This document shows, one piece after another, positions 35,845 through 43,396 of a stretch of 64,000 nucleotides of DNA. The notes under the pieces were generated by a model. That model was not told where the DNA came from. It made no database searches and saw nothing but the letters and a program-made list of their open reading frames with translations. Location of the stretch: contig JADFCQ010000005.1 in assembly GCA_015223225.1 (NCBI GenBank), positions 434,001-498,000 on the forward strand, in the 5' to 3' direction. A program made the translations under genes and the position numbers. The stretch comes from Acetobacteraceae bacterium H6797. Lineage in GTDB: Bacteria > Pseudomonadota > Alphaproteobacteria > Acetobacterales > Acetobacteraceae. The number at the start of each line of letters is the position of its first letter. The stretch's first letter is position 1.

Positions 35845-36921
35845 ATGGCCATGGAATTTGGCGTCTTCATCCTCATGCAGCAGCGCGGCTATCACCAGAC
35901 CTCGGACGAGGTGCTGAATAATGCAGTGCAGCAAACCGTCGCCGCGGATCAGGCTGGTTTCGACACAGCCTGGTATGCCGAGCATCACTTCTCCAACTAC
36001 GGCCTCTGCCCCTCGCCCCTGATGATGGTGGCGCATATGGCGGCGCTGACGAAGCGCATCCGCCTGGGAAGCGCCGTCTGTGTGCTGCCGATGTATCATC
36101 CGGCGCGACTGCTGGCCGAGGCCGGCTTTGCGGATTCCGTGTCGAACGGCCGCCTCGAATTCGGCGTCGGCTCGGGTTACCAGAAATACGAATTCGACCG
36201 CTTCGGCGTGAAGATCGAAGACGCACCGGCGATCTTCAACGAGTTCCTCGATGTCATCCAGACCGGCCTCAAAGACAAGAGCTTCCACTACGACGGCAAG
36301 CATATCCAGCTGCCCGAAACCGCGATCAGCATTCGCACGAAACAGAAGCCGCTGCCGCCGATCTGGCTCGCGACCGGCCATCCCGAGACCAAGGCACGGG
36401 CCATCCGCGAAGGGCACAACCTCTTCGTCACCGCCCTGCTCAACGGCAAGGACAAGCTGCAGGAGATCCGCCAGGGTCTGAGCGACATCGCCCAGAAGCA
36501 GGGCAAGTCGATCGACGACACCAAGGTCGGCCTGCTGCGCTGCGCCTTCGCCAGCGATAAGGAGGCCGAGCTTAACAGCTATGTCGAGAATGCCCGTTTC
36601 CAGCGCCGCCTGTCCGAGGGGCTGAAGTTCCGCCGCGCGCAGTCGGATGACGGCTTCATGGTGAATGAAGAGCCGGGAACGAACGAGCTCTCGCTGGAGC
36701 AGATCCGCGCCAATCTTCCCGTCGGCAGCGTCGATTACGTCATCGAGCGCATGGTCGAGGAAATTCGTATCTTGAAGCCCAAGCATGTTGCGGTGCAAAC
36801 CCAGCTTGGTGATTTTGATCAGAAGACCATGCTGAAGCAGATCGAGCTCTGGGGCACGCGCATCATTCCCGCCATCAAGCGCGAGTTGGGCGAGGATTTC
36901 AGCAAGAGGGCCGCCGCCTGA
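35845..36921 (+). CDS. luciferase-like (LLM class) flavin-dependent monooxygenase
   Basis: 358 residues. GGAAGG lies just ahead of the ATG. It is a bacterial luciferase-type TIM barrel: FDTAWYAEHHFSNYGLCPSP, RIRLGSAVCVLPMYHPARLL and GRLEFGVGSGYQKYEFDRFG. This branch differs from the NtaA-type enzymes elsewhere in the window. Its stop codon shares a base with the next start (TGATG), so a 97-residue protein is translationally coupled to it. Substrate unknown; the flavin reductase would be encoded elsewhere. Confidence 0.92.
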   Translation: MAMEFGVFILMQQRGYHQTSDEVLNNAVQQTVAADQAGFDTAWYAEHHFSNYGLCPSPLMMVAHMAALTKRIRLGSAVCVLPMYHPARLLAEAGFADSVSNGRLEFGVGSGYQKYEFDRFGVKIEDAPAIFNEFLDVIQTGLKDKSFHYDGKHIQLPETAISIRTKQKPLPPIWLATGHPETKARAIREGHNLFVTALLNGKDKLQEIRQGLSDIAQKQGKSIDDTKVGLLRCAFASDKEAELNSYVENARFQRRLSEGLKFRRAQSDDGFMVNEEPGTNELSLEQIRANLPVGSVDYVIERMVEEIRILKPKHVAVQTQLGDFDQKTMLKQIELWGTRIIPAIKRELGEDFSKRAAA

Positions 36922-37214
36922 TGCTCATCCGGGTCACGAGCGACGGCCAGGTGTCGCTGGAAGGCGCGGACGACTTCAAGCGCTTCTCCATCGGCGCCGC
37001 ACCTGGCGCGCCCCTGGCCACCGCCCTGCACGGCATTGCGCGGCTGGAGGGCGAGGGTCACGCCTGGGTCTCGCCCAATGGCCTGCGTCGTCTGACACCT
37101 TTGGCCGGAACACCGGCCTGGGAAGAGGGCTTCGGCAAGATGCTCGCCTATGCAACCAGCAAGGGCTGGACGGACGAAAGCGGCGCTGTCCGGGCCCATA
37201 TCGAGATCGCCTGA
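36921..37214 (+). CDS. small unknown protein coupled to the flavin monooxygenase
   Basis: 97 residues, not recognised. It starts at the ATG overlapping the monooxygenase stop by one base. The sequence has a short beta-type start (MLIRVTSDGQVSLEG), a loop rich in Ala, Gly and Pro, and an amphipathic C-terminal helix (WEEGFGKMLAYATSKGW). There is no signal peptide and no Cys or metal motif. A terminator follows directly, so the monooxygenase and this protein form a two-gene transcription unit. An accessory or flavin-handling role is possible but unproven. Confidence 0.8.
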   Translation: MLIRVTSDGQVSLEGADDFKRFSIGAAPGAPLATALHGIARLEGEGHAWVSPNGLRRLTPLAGTPAWEEGFGKMLAYATSKGWTDESGAVRAHIEIA

Positions 37215-37218
37215 AGGA

Positions 37219-37250
37219 CCGCCCCCAGCAGAGGGGCGGCCTTTTCTTTT
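37219..37250 (+). terminator. rho-independent terminator
   Basis: CCGCCCC and GGGGCGG form a seven-base-pair stem with a seven-base loop, followed by CCTTTTCTTTT. It ends the monooxygenase and 97-residue protein unit. The ribosome site of the next receptor gene follows immediately. Confidence 0.85.
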
Positions 37251-37263
37251 AGGGAAGCAGAAG

Positions 37264-38256
37264 ATGATCCAAGAGAAGCGCCCCGCGCACGGCTTAGGCC
37301 GGCGCGGTTTCGGCATCATGGCCGCCGGCCTCGCGATCGCGGGGACAGCCCGTGCCGAGGACTTTCCCACACGCCCCATTCGCCTCATCATGCCTTACGG
37401 CCCAGGCAGCGAGCCCGACACGCTCGGCCGTCTGCTCGCCCAGGGCATGAGCACCATCCTAGGGCAGGCCGTCGTCGTCGAAAACAAGACCGGTGGCTCC
37501 AGCATGATCGGTGCCGAGGCGGCCGCGAATTCAAAGCCGGACGGCTACACCATGCTATTCGCCGGCTCGACGGTATTCGCGGCCAACCCCCATCTTTTCC
37601 AGAAGATCAGCTACCGGCCGGAGCAGTTCCAGCCGATCACGCTGCTGATGCGCGGCCGTATTCTGCTCTACACCAACCCAACCCTCGGCTATGCGAGTGT
37701 GAAGGATCTGGTGGCCAAGGCGAAGTCAGCCCAGCATCCGCTGCGCTTCGGCAGCACCGGCAAGGGCAACGGTACCCATCTTTCCGCCGAGCAATTCAAG
37801 GTGCAGGCCGGCATCGACATTACCGATGTCGCTTATCGCACCACGGCCGAAATGCAGCAGGGCCTGATGCGGGGTGAAATCGACCTCGCCTTCGACAGCG
37901 TCGGCCCCTATCTGGCCTTGGTGCGCGACGGCAAGCTCAAGCCGCTCGCCACCGCCGGCACGCAGCGCATCAGCGTACTGCCGGACCTTCCGACTTTTGC
38001 CGAGGAGGGGCTGCCGAATGTCGGCATGCCCTATTGGTACGGGCTCTACGCGCCGGTGGGCCTGCCAGCGCCCGTCCTGGCACGTCTGCATGACGGCGCG
38101 GTGAAAGCCATGGCCGAGCCAAGCCTTCTGGCGCGAGCGGAACAGCAGGGCGCGATGATCGAGACGCAGTCGGTGAAGAATTTCGAGGCGATGAACCGCG
38201 AGGAATTCTCCCGCTGGGGTGAGCTGATCGGCGCGCTGAACGTCAGGCTCGACTGA
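37264..38256 (+). CDS. Bug-family (TTT) periplasmic solute-binding protein
   Basis: 330 residues from the ATG at 37264, with AGGGAAG upstream. The leader LGRRGFGIMAAGLAIAGTAR has a twin-arginine pair followed by RGF, a good Tat candidate. The mature part starts EDFPTRPIRLIMPYGPGSEPD, then VVVENKTGGSSMIG and YTMLFAGSTVFAANPHLFQK. It is close in layout to the receptors at 31913 and 33777 (the TVFAANPHLF block equals TTFSANPHLY in one of them). No palindromic operator precedes it. Confidence 0.93.
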   Translation: MIQEKRPAHGLGRRGFGIMAAGLAIAGTARAEDFPTRPIRLIMPYGPGSEPDTLGRLLAQGMSTILGQAVVVENKTGGSSMIGAEAAANSKPDGYTMLFAGSTVFAANPHLFQKISYRPEQFQPITLLMRGRILLYTNPTLGYASVKDLVAKAKSAQHPLRFGSTGKGNGTHLSAEQFKVQAGIDITDVAYRTTAEMQQGLMRGEIDLAFDSVGPYLALVRDGKLKPLATAGTQRISVLPDLPTFAEEGLPNVGMPYWYGLYAPVGLPAPVLARLHDGAVKAMAEPSLLARAEQQGAMIETQSVKNFEAMNREEFSRWGELIGALNVRLD

Positions 38257-38260
38257 TGAC

Positions 38261-38282
38261 CCTGGGGGCGAAGGCCCCCAGG
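38261..38282. terminator. bidirectional hairpin between convergent units
   Basis: CCTGGGGGC and GCCCCCAGG form a perfect nine-base-pair stem over a GAAG loop. It lies 4 bases after the receptor's stop and 5 bases before the stop of the opposite-strand decarboxylase gene. T runs are lacking. Confidence 0.6.
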
Positions 38283-38287
38283 ATCCC

Positions 38288-39043
38288 CTACTTCTTCAGT
38301 ACTTCCATCAACGCGGGCACGCCGATGGAACAGGCATGCACGCCGAGATGCGCCGTCAATTGGAGAACCTGCAGAACTTCCTCGCGGCTCGCCCCGAGAT
38401 TCAGCGCCCGGCGCAGATGCAGCCGCAGCATCTCAGGCGCCAGCGCAGTGAAGCAGGACGCGAGCGCGAGCGAGATCAGGCAACGCGATTTTTCGTCCAG
38501 CCCCTCTCCCGCCTCGCGGCAGGTGAGCAGGGCCAGCATCATCTCGAAGTAACCGGGATCGAGTTGCAGCAGATGCCCGCAGAAAGGCGGCCAGTCGCCG
38601 AAATGCGCTTCGTAAGCAGCCTTCAACGCGGCCTGGCGCTCATCCCACGGCGTTTCCTCGATGGGCTTCCCCATCGCCGCCAATTCCTCAGCGAGAATGT
38701 CGACGCCGACGGCGACACCATCGAGCCCCTGCGCCGTGCCTAGATGCAATGCCTCGATCAGCTGCAGCGGCGTCGCGCCTCGTGTCAGCGCTATTCCCAT
38801 ATGCAGCTTCAGGCCGGACTCAAAGATATGCGCCGCGGAACCATCGAGCGCGACATAGATCAGCTCGACCATGACCGGCGACAGCGGCCCATTCGCGGCC
38901 GGATAGCCGCCATATCGCGCGTAAGTCTCGAGAAAATTGGGGCTGAGGCGCAACAGCCCCTCGGTCCAAGGTTTCCAGTAGCCCCGGGCCTTCAGATAGG
39001 CCGCCTTCATCTCCTCCTGTTCGGGCGTCAGCGGGGCGCTCAT
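38288..39043 (-). CDS. carboxymuconolactone decarboxylase-family protein with two tandem domains
   Basis: 251 residues from the ATG at 39043; longer upstream frames overlap the next gene and lack family character. It shows two alpha-helical AhpD/CMD units: the first around LSPVMVELIYVALDGSAAHI and LHMGIALTRGATPLQLIEAL, the second around LDEKSRCLISLALASCFTAL and LHLRRALNLGASREEVLQVL. The C-x-x-C of AhpD is absent, so a peroxidase role is unlikely. It is the last gene of the acyl-CoA operon and overlaps the preceding SDR gene by 4 bases (ATGA). Confidence 0.88.
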   Translation of the reverse strand: MSAPLTPEQEEMKAAYLKARGYWKPWTEGLLRLSPNFLETYARYGGYPAANGPLSPVMVELIYVALDGSAAHIFESGLKLHMGIALTRGATPLQLIEALHLGTAQGLDGVAVGVDILAEELAAMGKPIEETPWDERQAALKAAYEAHFGDWPPFCGHLLQLDPGYFEMMLALLTCREAGEGLDEKSRCLISLALASCFTALAPEMLRLHLRRALNLGASREEVLQVLQLTAHLGVHACSIGVPALMEVLKK

Positions 39044-40398
39044 GCGGCTAGATCCAGCCCGCCATAGGCACTGAGCCCGCCGTCCACCGGCACGATACTG
39101 CCACTGACGAAGCCAGCCGCCGGAGACAGCAGGAAGGCCACCACAGCCGCGATCTCGGCCGCCGTCGCGAGCCTTCGCAGCGGAATACGCGGCAACAACC
39201 CGGCATCGACCAGCGACCCGGCGGCCAGGGCGTTCACGCGGATTCCGCTGCCGCCCCATTCGCAGGCCATCGTGCGGGTCAGCATGCCGACGGCAGCGGC
39301 TTCCGGCCCGGCGGACCCCGTATCGGCCAGACCGATCTGGCCCGCGATCCCCGTAAGATTGACGATGGAACCAAAGCCCTGCCGCAGCATGACCCTGCCC
39401 GCCGCCTGGGCGCCGAGAAACAGACGGTCGAGATGGCCTGCCTCGCCGGGCCTCGGATCGCTGTTCAGCACACCGTCGAGGCGGCCATGCCGGCCGATGG
39501 CGTCATGGCTAATCACCCGCACGCCTCGCCCGCGCAGCATATCACCGAGCGCGTCGTCCACCTCACCGGAGCCGACAGCAATGACCGGCGGGCCCTCCGG
39601 CGGCGAGGAAGGTGGGGCGCCACGCTGCAGATTCGCATCATCGCTGCCCCCGAACGCATGCGAGGCGCCATCGACCACGAGCAGCGCCCCGGCCATATAG
39701 CGCGCGGCCGGCGATGCGAGATGCAAAATGGCCGAGGCGATTTCCTCCGGCGCACCCATTCGCCCCATCGGAATGCGCCGCGCGACCTTCGCGGGGTCGA
39801 CACGCCCATCGACGATGAGCTTGTCGACCAGTTCCGTGCGCGTATAGCCCGGCGCGATGGCATTGACCTGGATGCCATCCTTCGCCCAGGCACAGGCCTG
39901 ATTGCGCGTCATCGCCACGACACCCGCCTTGGACGCGCTATAGCCGTTGCGCAGGGGAATGGCGCGCAGCGCGGCGCCGGAAGCGACGTTCACGATCGCG
40001 CCCCCGCCCTGCCTGCGCATCACCGCCGCCGCCTCGCGCGCCGCGATGGCGCTGCCATCGAGGTTCAGGGCGAGCAGGCTTCGGAATCCCTCCGGCGTCT
40101 GCTCGACAACGCTGGTGCCGCCATCAATGCGCCCGGCATTATTTACCAGCACATCCAGCCGGCCTTCCCTGGCGACGATATCGGCGATCATGCCGATGAT
40201 CTGCGCCTCGTGGCTCATATCAACGGCGATGGCGCGATGCCCCGTACCGAGCTCGGTTGCACGCGCCTCGGCCCGCGCGCCATCGATATCCGCGACGAGA
40301 ACCCGGTCACCCGTTTTCGCGAAGGCCTGCGCCGTCGCCCACCCGATGCCGGCAGCGGCACCGGTCACCAGGACGATGCGTCCGCTCATGGCCGTCAC
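39040..40398 (-). CDS. double SDR protein: active N-terminal SDR fused to a catalytically degenerate SDR
   Basis: 452 residues, nearly twice the usual SDR length of 250. Residues 1-250 form a complete SDR: TGAAAGIG at 12-19, NNAG near 87, Ser140, Tyr153 and Lys157 in YSASKAG. Residues 271-452 form a second SDR-like unit by alignment (SIVNLTGIAGQIG, GMLTRTMACEWGGSGIRVNA, FVSGSIVPVDGGLSAYGG). In it the triad positions are Gly350, Ala363 and Ala367, and no glycine-rich nucleotide motif is seen. It overlaps both neighbours by 4 bases. A scaffolding or regulatory role for the second half is inferred. Confidence 0.88.
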   Translation of the reverse strand: MTAMSGRIVLVTGAAAGIGWATAQAFAKTGDRVLVADIDGARAEARATELGTGHRAIAVDMSHEAQIIGMIADIVAREGRLDVLVNNAGRIDGGTSVVEQTPEGFRSLLALNLDGSAIAAREAAAVMRRQGGGAIVNVASGAALRAIPLRNGYSASKAGVVAMTRNQACAWAKDGIQVNAIAPGYTRTELVDKLIVDGRVDPAKVARRIPMGRMGAPEEIASAILHLASPAARYMAGALLVVDGASHAFGGSDDANLQRGAPPSSPPEGPPVIAVGSGEVDDALGDMLRGRGVRVISHDAIGRHGRLDGVLNSDPRPGEAGHLDRLFLGAQAAGRVMLRQGFGSIVNLTGIAGQIGLADTGSAGPEAAAVGMLTRTMACEWGGSGIRVNALAAGSLVDAGLLPRIPLRRLATAAEIAAVVAFLLSPAAGFVSGSIVPVDGGLSAYGGLDLAA

Positions 40399-41174
40399 AT
40401 CGTGCTTGTGGTGATGCCGCCATCGACGGCAAGCACCTGGCCGGTGACGAAGCTCGCCTGATCGCTGGCCAGGAAGCAGATGGCCTTGGCGATATCCTCG
40501 ACCGTGCCGAGGCGCCCGAGCGGCGTGCGCGCGATACGCCGCTGGTCCTTCTCCTCGGTGCGATGCTTGGCGGTGCCTTCGGTCGGCACCGCGGAAGGCG
40601 CGATGGCGTTCACGCGGATGCCGCGACCACCCAGATCGACGGAGGCAGCGCGCGTGATACCCATCACCGCGGCCTTGATGCCGCTATAGACGATGCTGCT
40701 CGGTGTGGACCGCAAACCCGCCGTGGAGGCGATGTTGACGATCGAGCCGCCTTCATGGTCCTTCATCACCTCGGCCGCCGCCTGGATACCCCAGATCACC
40801 GACTTGAAGCCGATCTCGAGCATGCGATCGACGGTCTCGGGCGCGATATCGGCAACCGCCTGATAGCGCACCCAAGCCGCGTTATTCACCAGCACATCGA
40901 AGCGCCCGCCCTTCTCGGCAAGGCCCAGCACGGCCGCGCGCATGCCGTCGCGCGAGGCGACATTCTCGGCCACGCCGATCGCCTTGCCGCCCGAGGCCTC
41001 GATTTCGGCAACGGCAGCCTCGACGAATTCCGGCTTCAGGTCGTTGATGCCGACAATCGCGCCCATCGCGGCCATGCGCCGCGCGGTCGCCCGGCCAATG
41101 CCATGGCCCGCGCCAGTGATCAGCACGACACGGCCCTTCAATAGACCCGAGAGGGCCTGGTCTTCACTGCTCAT
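40395..41174 (-). CDS. short-chain dehydrogenase/reductase
   Basis: 259 residues, a classical SDR with TGAGHGIG near residue 21, NNAAW, the catalytic Tyr and Lys in YSGIKAAVMG and the C-terminal TGQVLAVDGGI. In an acyl-CoA operon it could be the 3-hydroxyacyl-CoA dehydrogenase step. Start at 41174 is preceded by GGGAACGAGAGA. Its stop overlaps the start of the double SDR gene by 4 bases. Confidence 0.93.
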   Translation of the reverse strand: MSSEDQALSGLLKGRVVLITGAGHGIGRATARRMAAMGAIVGINDLKPEFVEAAVAEIEASGGKAIGVAENVASRDGMRAAVLGLAEKGGRFDVLVNNAAWVRYQAVADIAPETVDRMLEIGFKSVIWGIQAAAEVMKDHEGGSIVNIASTAGLRSTPSSIVYSGIKAAVMGITRAASVDLGGRGIRVNAIAPSAVPTEGTAKHRTEEKDQRRIARTPLGRLGTVEDIAKAICFLASDQASFVTGQVLAVDGGITTSTM

Positions 41175-41199
41175 TCTCTCGTTCCCTCCGCGCCGCCGC

Positions 41200-42195
41200 T
41201 TACGCTGCGTCGATCAAGGCCGCGGCGACCGCTTCGCGCAGTGCAGGCGCCGCACCCTGTGCCTCCAGGGCACGAATACGCCGCAGATAGCGATGCACCG
41301 GCACTTCCCATGTAAAGCCCATCCCGCCAAAGAGCTGGATGGCGCCTTCACCGATCGAGGGGCCATGCGTCGCCGCGGCCAGGAAGGCCGCTCGGCTCGC
41401 CGTCAGCAGTTCTTCCCCCGTCAGCCCCTGCGTGGCGGTCGCGCGCGTCACCGCGCCGCGAATGCCTTCCAGCCCGAGCTTGTGCCGCGCCAGCAGATGC
41501 CGCACCGCCTGATAAGCGACCAGCGGCTTGCCGAACTGCTTGCGATTGCCGACATGCTCGGCCGCGAGCGCGATACAGGTATCCGCCGCCCCCATGATCA
41601 CCGCCGCACGAAGAACGAGCGCATCATTCTCGAGCACAGCCAGCGCTGGGGCATCAAGCTTGGCTTTCGGCTCAGCGCCATCGAATGAGATGTTCTCCTC
41701 CGACACGGTCACATCGAGCGTCACCGCCTTGCTGACCTTGGCACCTTCGGTCGAAACCAGCGCCGCACCGCCGTCGGCGAGGCGCACGAGAACCCAGTCG
41801 GCCTCGCCCGCCATGGGTGCGCGACCAAGCATACCGCTCACCTTGCCGCCTACGAGCCTTGCCTTGCCCTGCCAAGCAATTGTGCCGCGCGCCCCGCCGG
41901 TGACGAATGCCTCGGCAATCTCGGGCAGCACGCCTTCCAGCGCGCGCGTCAGCAGCAGCGTCTCCAGCAGCGGGAAGGCCAGGTCGCCGGCCCCCGCAGC
42001 CGCCAGTACCGGCACTGCGAAAGGCAGGCCGAGGCCCAGGCCGCCCACCTCCTCACCGGCCAGCAGGCCCAGAATGCCGTCCTCGGCCAAGCGCGCGGCA
42101 CGGCCGGCACCATCGAGCGTGGCGCAGGCGGCGACGGCGCGCTCGGCGGTCGTCGCGAATTCGGCCGGGTTCAGGCCGCTATCGATCATGTCCAT
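41200..42195 (-). CDS. acyl-CoA dehydrogenase family protein, small subunit type
   Basis: 331 residues, shorter than standard acyl-CoA dehydrogenases of about 380. The C-terminal helices are clear (LFGGMGFTWEVPVHRYLRRI) as is the FAD-side segment VGNRKQFGKPLVAYQAVRHL. The N-terminal and middle domains are reduced. Such shortened members pair with a full-length partner in alpha2-beta2 enzymes, known from steroid catabolism. The full-length partner gene lies directly upstream with a 3-base gap, which supports this. Confidence 0.9.
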   Translation of the reverse strand: MDMIDSGLNPAEFATTAERAVAACATLDGAGRAARLAEDGILGLLAGEEVGGLGLGLPFAVPVLAAAGAGDLAFPLLETLLLTRALEGVLPEIAEAFVTGGARGTIAWQGKARLVGGKVSGMLGRAPMAGEADWVLVRLADGGAALVSTEGAKVSKAVTLDVTVSEENISFDGAEPKAKLDAPALAVLENDALVLRAAVIMGAADTCIALAAEHVGNRKQFGKPLVAYQAVRHLLARHKLGLEGIRGAVTRATATQGLTGEELLTASRAAFLAAATHGPSIGEGAIQLFGGMGFTWEVPVHRYLRRIRALEAQGAAPALREAVAAALIDAA

Positions 42196-42198
42196 CGC

Positions 42199-43383
42199 TC
42201 ACTTCCCCTTCGGGAGTTGCAGCACGCGGTCGGCAATGATGCCGAGCTGGATCTCGGTCGTACCCGCATAGATCGTCTCGGCCCGGGCCTGAAGATAGAT
42301 CTCCTGGAAGCGCTTCTGCGCCGCCATGACGAAAGACGGGGCATCGGGGCTCGCTTGGCCGATCATCTCGATGGCGAGCGCCGCGAAACGCTGATGCGCC
42401 TCGCTCCAATGCAGCTTCATCAGGCTGCCGCGCGCCCCGATCGACTGACCGGCCACCAGCGCCTCGACCACCGGCTCGACATGGCCCTTGACCATCTCGA
42501 TATCCGTCACGGTCGCGGCAATCCTCTGGCGATAATTGCCATCCTCCAGCAGCGGCCTGAGCGCCTCATCCTGCTTGCAGGCCGCGATGAGATGCTTCAG
42601 CTCGTTCTCGAAGCGCCAGGCGCGATACATGCGGTTCGTAGCGCGCTCGATGGAAAGCACGCGGATCGCGGCATTCCAGCCCTCGTCGGGCTTGCCAAGC
42701 GTATCCTCGGGCTCGACGCGCACATCGTCGAAGAAAACCTCGCAGAAGCTGCCTTTCTGGTTGATCTCCTGGATCGGCACCACGCGAATGCCCGGCGTGT
42801 CCATCGGCACGGCAAAGAGCGCGAGGCCCTTATGCCGGTCCTCCACGGTGCCGGTGCGCGCTAGGAGGAGGCAGCGCTTGGCCTTGGCCGCACCGCTGGT
42901 CCAGATCTTCTGGCCGGTGATACGCCAGCCATCGCCGTCCTTCACCGCACGGGTGCGCAGCCCGGCGAGGTCGGAGCCCGCCTCCGGCTCGGAGAAGCCC
43001 TGGCACCACATCTCGCGCATCTCGAGAATGGCGGGCAGGTAGCGGCGCTTCTGCTCCTCGGTGCCGATCGCAAGAATGATAGGCCCCGCGAGTTCCTTGC
43101 CGATGGAGCCGACGCTTTCGGGGATCGCCATGCGGCCGATCTCCTGGTTCGCGATCAGATGCTCACGCAGCGTGCGGCCATGGCCGCCATAGGCTTTGGG
43201 CCAGGTGATGCCGGCGAGGCCGGCGCGATGCATCGCCGCCTCCCAATCCAGGCACTGCGCCAGGTTCGGGGGCTGATAGCCGGGCCGGTCGGCGAGAAAG
43301 CCCGCCGGCACGTTATCCCGCAGCCAGTCGCGGGCATGTTGGCGAAAGGCCTCGCCACTGAGGTCAGGCGTCATGCCATCCAT
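42199..43383 (-). CDS. acyl-CoA dehydrogenase, full-length partner
   Basis: 394 residues from the ATG at 43383 (MDGMTPDLSGEAF), with GGGAGC upstream. All domains are present: FSEPEAGSDLAGLRTRAVKD, ITGQKIWTSGAAKAKRCLLL (FAD binding), and the C-terminal ETIYAGTTEIQLGIIADRVL. It would introduce the 2,3 double bond in an acyl-CoA and pass electrons to ETF. Its neighbour is a shortened acyl-CoA dehydrogenase, so the two may form a heteromeric enzyme for a bulky acyl-CoA. Confidence 0.94.
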   Translation of the reverse strand: MDGMTPDLSGEAFRQHARDWLRDNVPAGFLADRPGYQPPNLAQCLDWEAAMHRAGLAGITWPKAYGGHGRTLREHLIANQEIGRMAIPESVGSIGKELAGPIILAIGTEEQKRRYLPAILEMREMWCQGFSEPEAGSDLAGLRTRAVKDGDGWRITGQKIWTSGAAKAKRCLLLARTGTVEDRHKGLALFAVPMDTPGIRVVPIQEINQKGSFCEVFFDDVRVEPEDTLGKPDEGWNAAIRVLSIERATNRMYRAWRFENELKHLIAACKQDEALRPLLEDGNYRQRIAATVTDIEMVKGHVEPVVEALVAGQSIGARGSLMKLHWSEAHQRFAALAIEMIGQASPDAPSFVMAAQKRFQEIYLQARAETIYAGTTEIQLGIIADRVLQLPKGK

Positions 43384-43396
43384 GGGAATGCTCCCG

